Shown here piece by piece: positions 7,120 to 11,698 of a DNA stretch of 11,698 nt (positions are counted from its first letter, which is position 1; every line of letters begins with the position of its first letter). The stretch covers positions 1 to 11,698 of the forward strand of contig JADHRO010000043.1 of assembly GCA_016777395.1 (NCBI GenBank), written 5' to 3'. The stretch is from Chitinophagales bacterium (GTDB lineage Bacteria > Bacteroidota > Bacteroidia > Chitinophagales > UBA8649). The notes below the pieces were generated by a model that was given only the letters and a program-made list of their open reading frames with translations, was not told the origin of the DNA and made no database searches. The position numbers and the translations under genes were made by a program.

Positions 7120-7140
7120 ATGGCTTATTTCTAAAGCCAT
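7120..7140. repeat. Inverted repeat, 7-bp perfect stem
   Basis: ATGGCTT (7120-7126) and AAGCCAT (7134-7140) are perfect complements around a 7-nt loop. On the minus strand it lies about 80 nt past the receptor stop and upstream of the methyltransferase promoter element. No immediate T run follows on either strand, so it is a weak secondary terminator at best, or an operator-like site. Confidence 0.35.
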
Positions 7141-7194
7141 TGAATTCTTAATCACAATAATTTTGGGAACATAGATAGATTGAAAAATCCGTAT

Positions 7195-7216
7195 GTCCTA
7201 AAATATGAAATAGGAC
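7195..7216 (-). terminator. Candidate terminator after the downstream TonB-dependent receptor
   Basis: GTCCTA (7195-7200) pairs perfectly with TAGGAC (7211-7216) around a 10-nt loop. On the minus strand the hairpin begins one base after the receptor stop codon (7218-7220). It is followed by ATACGGATTTTTC, which has a T run a few bases off the stem. The stem is short with a large loop, so termination may be weak. Confidence 0.4.
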
Positions 7217-7217
7217 C

Positions 7218-9560
7218 TTAAAATTGATGTTGATATTGGATAGTGAAGTTTCTTGGTGCTTCCAAAATCCCAGGACGAGTAGTATACTCATTATTAAAAA
7301 CATTTTTAATCACAAAGCTTACGTCAGATTTTTCCGACACAATAAAACGAAGTCTAGCATCAAACACCCATTCGCCATTTGGATTTCTTTCCCGATAATC
7401 TCGAACTCCCAATATCGCATTATTCGTTAGCGGGATATTGATCATATAGCTTGTATAATTGCTCGAAAAACCTAATGCAACAAAACCAATTGTTGCTTCA
7501 ATATCAGCCTTAAAACTATGCTTATTTCGGTAGCTGATGTACTGATAAGTCTCTGGAAACAAGTTTCTTCTGCTTGAGTCTGGATTTAACAAAACTGGCT
7601 GCATATAAGTATATCCAGTAAGAAATGTAAATGGGTACCCAAATAATTTACCTTGGCCCAAGGCAGAGACTTCTATTCCCGAAATTCGAGCATCATCTTG
7701 GTTTTGTGCTTGGACTGCACCGGGAATAAGAGTAAAATCAATCAAATCAACATATTTGGTCACAAAACCTGCTAAATCAAAAAATCCTTGCCATGAGCCA
7801 ACTTTAACGCCTTGCTTTATACCTATTTCAGCACTCCATCCATTTTCTGGTAAAAGGTTTGGATTAGCTACTACTTGTAGAGTTCTTCTGAGATCTATAA
7901 AATATTCATTGATGGTTGGCACCCTGAAACCTTGCCCCCAACTTGCACGCAAATAGGTGCCTTTGATAGGTTCATAATTCATGCCAAAACGAATGAGTGG
8001 TTTCACAGCAGAAGTGAAGTAGGCTCCTTTCTTAAATAAGGACAGGAAAACGAGCTTATTTTGAGGGGTAACAGTATCAACCTTGTTATACTCAATGCGA
8101 ATACCGCCAGTAAAATTTAATTTGTCAAAGAATTTTTTATCGATTTGCGTGAAAATTGCCGCATTACTAGCATCATATGGCTTATTACCAAGGTTATTTC
8201 CATTGGCAGTTGTATATGAACCTTGCATTCCAGCAATTAAATTCATTCCCTTTTTAAGTATTCGATGTTCAAAAGTATACTCCCCATATACATGATTGGT
8301 TAAATTGCTCTCTAGCGTAAAGTTTGTACTCTGATTGTTATAAAAACGTAAATTTAATTGATGTCTGTTTTCTTTTTTATCAAAATAACTCAAAAAAGGA
8401 GTAATACTAATTCTTCTAAGCACATAATCAGTTCGAACATCTTTATTGAATGCTGATACCGGATCGGATGGAAGTAAAGCGTCTCTATCTGTGCCACTCC
8501 ACATAAAAAATTGACCACCTTCTTCATAGGCAAAGTTCCAAGCTGTTCCGATGGTTAAGCCTTTAAATTTCTCTGAAATATGGCGAAGCTTTCCGTTAAT
8601 TCTAAAACGATCATACTCATTATCTTTTCTAAAACTTTGATCATGTCGGTAATAAGAACCAAAAACGACATCTATTTTTTCAAAAGACTCGCGATACTCA
8701 TAAGTTTGATTCAAAAAAACTGGTAAATGATTTTCATCATCCCACCACCAATTAGGATCTTGGTTTCTCGACTCCTTTTCATTCTTAGACTTAATCAAGT
8801 TTGAGGTGAATTTTTGATATATACCAACAGCGGTAGTTAAGCGATGATAAGGCTCTCCTTTTTTTGGCCAAGCCGTTCTAAAGTTGATAATTCCATTAAG
8901 AGCGGAGGATCCATACAATGACGATGAAGCACCTTTAAGCACTTCGACCTGTTTTAAATTTTCTAAGGGCATGGTCTCAAAATATATAGCTCCATTCTCT
9001 GGACTCAACTGAGGAACCCCATCAATCAAAAATAGTGTCCTTGAGGAAGATCCTGCCGCAAAGCTACTACCACCGCGAATACTTGGGCTTTCACCTAAGT
9101 TTTGATAACCAGGCACCTTATTGAGCGCCTCTTGAGCCTGAGCGACATTATTCTCGATGATACTCGTGGGAACGATTTCCATGCTTACGGTTTCTTCCCC
9201 AAACTTTTTCTCATATTTCCCACCTGAAACAGTAACCAATTTGAGCTCAACATCATCGGAAGTCATAAATACGTTAACCGTTTTTATATCGCCTGCTTTG
9301 AGATTAAGCTCTTTTAACTGACTTTCTTTCCCAATAAAAGAATAGGTCACAAGATACTTTCCCGGAGGTAAAATTAAAGTGTAATTACCTTCGAAATCCG
9401 TCTGAGTAGCCCAGGATTTACTGACGTCAACAATCACATTAACTCCAATTAATTCGTCCTTGTTGTCATCAACAATCTTTCCCTTTAGTGTGGCGTTTTG
9501 AGCCAAACTAAATGCCATCTTAGCCATTATAAAAATTAGGAGAAATATATTCTTTTTCAT
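7218..9560 (-). CDS. TonB-dependent outer-membrane receptor with carboxypeptidase-regulatory-like domain
   Basis: A 780-aa outer-membrane active-transport receptor, energised by TonB/ExbBD. The signal peptide is at residues 1-20 (KK, hydrophobic core, FSLA then Q21). Residues about 23-105 form a CarboxypepD_reg-like beta-sandwich (LKGKIVDDNKDELIGVNVIV; DFEGNYTLILPPGKYLVTYSFIG), usual for Bacteroidota receptors. The plug is about 125-235, with ALNKVPG, SIRGG (160-164), FLIDGVPQL (177-185) and VEVLKGASSSLYGSSALNG (205-223). The rest is the 22-strand barrel, including RASWGQGFRVP, and it ends in an aromatic F as expected for BAM recognition. It is complete, and paralogous along its length to the receptor upstream, 100 bp away on the same strand. 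There is no SusD partner and no N-terminal sigma/anti-sigma signalling domain. The ligand is not decidable: siderophore, cobalamin or other. The ATG at 9560 follows an A-rich, SD-less leader 16 nt after a hairpin. Confidence 0.95.
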   Translation of the reverse strand: MKKNIFLLIFIMAKMAFSLAQNATLKGKIVDDNKDELIGVNVIVDVSKSWATQTDFEGNYTLILPPGKYLVTYSFIGKESQLKELNLKAGDIKTVNVFMTSDDVELKLVTVSGGKYEKKFGEETVSMEIVPTSIIENNVAQAQEALNKVPGYQNLGESPSIRGGSSFAAGSSSRTLFLIDGVPQLSPENGAIYFETMPLENLKQVEVLKGASSSLYGSSALNGIINFRTAWPKKGEPYHRLTTAVGIYQKFTSNLIKSKNEKESRNQDPNWWWDDENHLPVFLNQTYEYRESFEKIDVVFGSYYRHDQSFRKDNEYDRFRINGKLRHISEKFKGLTIGTAWNFAYEEGGQFFMWSGTDRDALLPSDPVSAFNKDVRTDYVLRRISITPFLSYFDKKENRHQLNLRFYNNQSTNFTLESNLTNHVYGEYTFEHRILKKGMNLIAGMQGSYTTANGNNLGNKPYDASNAAIFTQIDKKFFDKLNFTGGIRIEYNKVDTVTPQNKLVFLSLFKKGAYFTSAVKPLIRFGMNYEPIKGTYLRASWGQGFRVPTINEYFIDLRRTLQVVANPNLLPENGWSAEIGIKQGVKVGSWQGFFDLAGFVTKYVDLIDFTLIPGAVQAQNQDDARISGIEVSALGQGKLFGYPFTFLTGYTYMQPVLLNPDSSRRNLFPETYQYISYRNKHSFKADIEATIGFVALGFSSNYTSYMINIPLTNNAILGVRDYRERNPNGEWVFDARLRFIVSEKSDVSFVIKNVFNNEYTTRPGILEAPRNFTIQYQHQF

Positions 9561-9576
9561 TACTTATTCTTTTAAA

Positions 9577-9603
9577 AAGGGTTAAGCATTAAACTTAACC
9601 CTT
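9577..9603 (-). terminator. Strong hairpin with T run between the two receptor genes
   Basis: AAGGGTTAAG (9577-9586) and CTTAACCCTT (9594-9603) form a perfect 10-bp stem with a 7-nt loop. On the minus strand the 3' arm runs into further Ts (CCCTTTTTAAAAG), the shape of a Rho-independent terminator. It sits 57 nt after the stop of the upstream receptor and ends 16 nt before the ATG of the next. No promoter fits between hairpin and ATG, so it either ends the first transcript, attenuates read-through, or lies in the leader of the second gene. Confidence 0.7.
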
Positions 9604-9660
9604 CATAAATTTAATATGGTTTGGAATTCTTATTATATGAATTTTGGCAAAAGCAATCTG

Positions 9661-11698
9661 TTACAATGCTTTATTTCTTTTTTCTCCCGTAAAAGTATAA
9701 GAGAACCTTGCATTAAAATTCAACGGCTGCCCCAAGTATCCTGGTCGATCAGCATAAGTAAGATTTAATAAGTTATTTCCAATCAGCCCCAAAGAAGCTT
9801 TGTCTGAAAAGTTATAAAATATACGAGCGCTAAGTAGGGTAGTTCCCCTGCCTTCATAACGTTCTCTAAAATCTTTTAACTCCTGAAAAGCAGGATACAG
9901 TCCGGGGTTAAGCGTAGGAGACGTAAATAAGTCACTTACAAATGCATAATCAATATTTTCCATAAATGAACGATATTGAATACTCACTCCAAAATCTATA
10001 CTTTTGACACTAGACTGCATATCTAAAGTAAAAACATGCGGATTTCTATACTTTAAAATATTTTGTTCACCTGATGAGGTAGCTGCATATGTCAGATCTC
10101 CAGTACGAGATGGTATATCTGTTAAAATATCACCATTAACATCATATAAAGTCAAGGGATCTTCCCAATTTAAAGAACGACTTCTGGTATACGTATACCC
10201 CGTAAGAATTGTTAAAGGCATTCGACCAATTTTACCTGTTCCGGCAATAGTTATTTCACCGCCCATAATAAGTGTTTCTCCAACGTTTTGAAAAGAGAAA
10301 CCAAGGCCTGCCGCTTCAAGTGCAGAAGGTGCCCCTGGTACAGGATCACCAAAAGTACCAAAATTAACTTCAACCATATTATTGTAGCGCATGGCAAAGA
10401 ATGTTAAATCGGTATATCCTCTCCAATCTTTTCCCAAAGCAAAACCTTGTTTTACACCTACTTCAGCATACCATCCATTTTCTTCTTCCAACTTAGGATT
10501 AGGGAAAATACCAATACCTCCAAGATTAAGATTTACAAAAGATTCAGCAATACTAGGGAATCGATATCCTTCGCCCCAAGATGCTCTAATATAAGTATAC
10601 TCAGCAGCTTGTAAATTTGCCCCAAATCTAAAAAGCGGTCTATTTAAAGTTCCAGTTTGCATAATATTCTTTGTTATTGATTTCAACCTAAAGTACTCAT
10701 AACGTATACCCATGGTTACATTTAATTTTTGGGCAAACAATTTTTTCTCTAACTGCATAAATGGAGCTAAATTATAACGTCTGTTTTTTCCCGATAGCGA
10801 TTGTATATTGGGGTCTTCAGGATTAACCACATCAGCAAAACCAGTTAAACCGGCTACAATATTAAACTTGATTTTTTGAAAATATCGATTGTACTGAAAC
10901 TCTCCATAATAATTGACTGGGACTGATCCCTGTCCTGGTGTACTGTTTTCGTTTTTCGCGTTGAAATACCTAAACTTAAAATTATAGTTGTTGTTCTTTT
11001 TATCGTAATAAGAGATAAACGGGTCAATTATTACTCGGGTCGTTTGATAAGATGAAGCTGTACCATCTAAAGGAACACGGGAAAGAGAGTCTGCACCATT
11101 CCATAAGAAGAAATTACTGCCCAAACCTCTCGAAGCATTAACATTTATCCCTAAGCTCAAACCTTCAATTTTCTTAGGTCGAAATCTAAATTTTTGCCCA
11201 AATCTAACGTCACTAGAACCACCATCTTGCAGATGACTTGTATTTGAGGAGTATTGGCCATGCCAAACAAAATCTGTTCTTCCAAACTTTCGTTTATGCA
11301 CAAAATTAAAGCCCGCTTCAAATGGAATCTGATTTTGCTTGTACCACCAAGCTTCGTTCTTATTGCGTGGACTGTGCGTCACTCCATTCCAGACATTAAA
11401 TTTTGTTTCGGGATCTTTCTTAGCCCAACTTGTTCTAAAATTTATAACGCCGTTCAAAGCTCCAGAACCATATATACTAGAAGCTGCTCCTTTAATTACC
11501 TCCATCGTCTCCAAATTCTCCATAGGAATCAACGACCATTTCGCATCGCCACCTTCGGCAGATAATAAGGGTAAACCATCATACAGCACCTGAACTCGAC
11601 TACCCGCACCATAACTCCAACCGGAGCCACCACGAATACTTTCTTGCCCATCACCAGTGACGACAACCCCTGGAACTTTTGAAAGCCCATCTTCAGCT
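9661..11698 (-). CDS. TonB-dependent outer-membrane receptor (partial, N-terminus beyond right edge)
   Basis: The reading frame is open to the window edge, giving 678 visible residues; the signal peptide and any regulatory-like domain lie outside. Visible plug features are LSKVPGVVVTGDGQESIRGG (about 5-24), VLYDGLPLL (37-45) and MEVIKGAASSIYGSGALNG (65-83). They are followed by a long beta-barrel with RASWGEGYRFPSIAES and repeated aromatic/charged strand patterns. It aligns collinearly with the next receptor downstream, so the two are tandem paralogues, divergent enough not to be a recent copy. An internal GTG at 11587-11589 is not the start, because plug sequence continues upstream of it. 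The C-terminus is unusual: the last strand (ARFSYTF) is followed by TGEKRNKAL rather than stopping at the aromatic residue. A hairpin terminator follows 57 nt after the stop. The ligand is unknown. Confidence 0.95.
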   Translation of the reverse strand, partial: AEDGLSKVPGVVVTGDGQESIRGGSGWSYGAGSRVQVLYDGLPLLSAEGGDAKWSLIPMENLETMEVIKGAASSIYGSGALNGVINFRTSWAKKDPETKFNVWNGVTHSPRNKNEAWWYKQNQIPFEAGFNFVHKRKFGRTDFVWHGQYSSNTSHLQDGGSSDVRFGQKFRFRPKKIEGLSLGINVNASRGLGSNFFLWNGADSLSRVPLDGTASSYQTTRVIIDPFISYYDKKNNNYNFKFRYFNAKNENSTPGQGSVPVNYYGEFQYNRYFQKIKFNIVAGLTGFADVVNPEDPNIQSLSGKNRRYNLAPFMQLEKKLFAQKLNVTMGIRYEYFRLKSITKNIMQTGTLNRPLFRFGANLQAAEYTYIRASWGEGYRFPSIAESFVNLNLGGIGIFPNPKLEEENGWYAEVGVKQGFALGKDWRGYTDLTFFAMRYNNMVEVNFGTFGDPVPGAPSALEAAGLGFSFQNVGETLIMGGEITIAGTGKIGRMPLTILTGYTYTRSRSLNWEDPLTLYDVNGDILTDIPSRTGDLTYAATSSGEQNILKYRNPHVFTLDMQSSVKSIDFGVSIQYRSFMENIDYAFVSDLFTSPTLNPGLYPAFQELKDFRERYEGRGTTLLSARIFYNFSDKASLGLIGNNLLNLTYADRPGYLGQPLNFNARFSYTFTGEKRNKAL

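Noticed and set aside
7224..8295. Plus-strand open frames within the downstream receptor gene
   Set aside because: Shadows of the receptor reading frame, without start context or recognisable protein features.
11587..11589. GTG as the start of the right-hand receptor
   Set aside because: The frame stays open to the window edge and upstream codons encode conserved plug sequence (SIRGG and LSKVPG), so the gene is truncated by the window and does not start here.
1..11698. Mobile element, CRISPR array, defence system or phage genes
   Set aside because: Searched by eye for transposase motifs, direct repeats with spacers, integrase and toxin-antitoxin pairs; none seen.

Overview
The window is AT-rich chromosomal DNA from a member of the Bacteroidota. 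The evidence is two large TonB-dependent receptors with Bacteroidota-style architecture (at least one carries an N-terminal carboxypeptidase-D regulatory-like domain), weak or absent Shine-Dalgarno sequences, and TAnnTTTG-type promoter elements just upstream of three genes. No rRNA, tRNA, CRISPR array, insertion sequence or phage gene was seen. Genus cannot be assigned from sequence alone.

Left part (1-3826), lipoate and 2-oxoacid metabolism. On the minus strand a CX5R protein phosphatase (474-962) is followed by lipA, lipoyl synthase, which runs off the left edge (1-416). Diverging on the plus strand are the lipoylated E2 acyltransferase of a 2-oxoacid dehydrogenase complex (1050-2366) and, 8 bp later, a conserved protein of unknown function (2375-3826). 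LipA makes the cofactor that E2 carries, so this divergent arrangement is functionally coherent. No E1 or E3 gene is in the window.

Middle part (4024-7002). An orphan polytopic membrane protein (4024-4851, plus) overlaps by 11 bp, tail to tail, the last gene of a two-gene minus-strand operon. That operon starts with a SAM-dependent methyltransferase that probably uses a TTG start (6205-7002). It continues, with a 10-bp overlap, into a secreted protein with a degenerate C-terminal OmpA-like peptidoglycan-binding domain (4841-6214).

Right part (7218-11698). Two paralogous TonB-dependent outer-membrane receptors lie in tandem on the minus strand. The upstream one is cut by the right edge, so its N-terminus is missing. 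Between them is a perfect 10-bp-stem hairpin followed by a T run, only 16 nt before the start of the downstream receptor. It looks like a terminator or attenuator separating expression of the two. No SusD-like lipoprotein accompanies them, so they are not a typical SusC/D glycan-uptake pair within this window; the ligand is unknown.

Most of the window is ordinary core or envelope content. The least explained parts are the 483-aa protein coupled to E2, the methyltransferase/OmpA-like pair, and the hairpin between the receptor genes.
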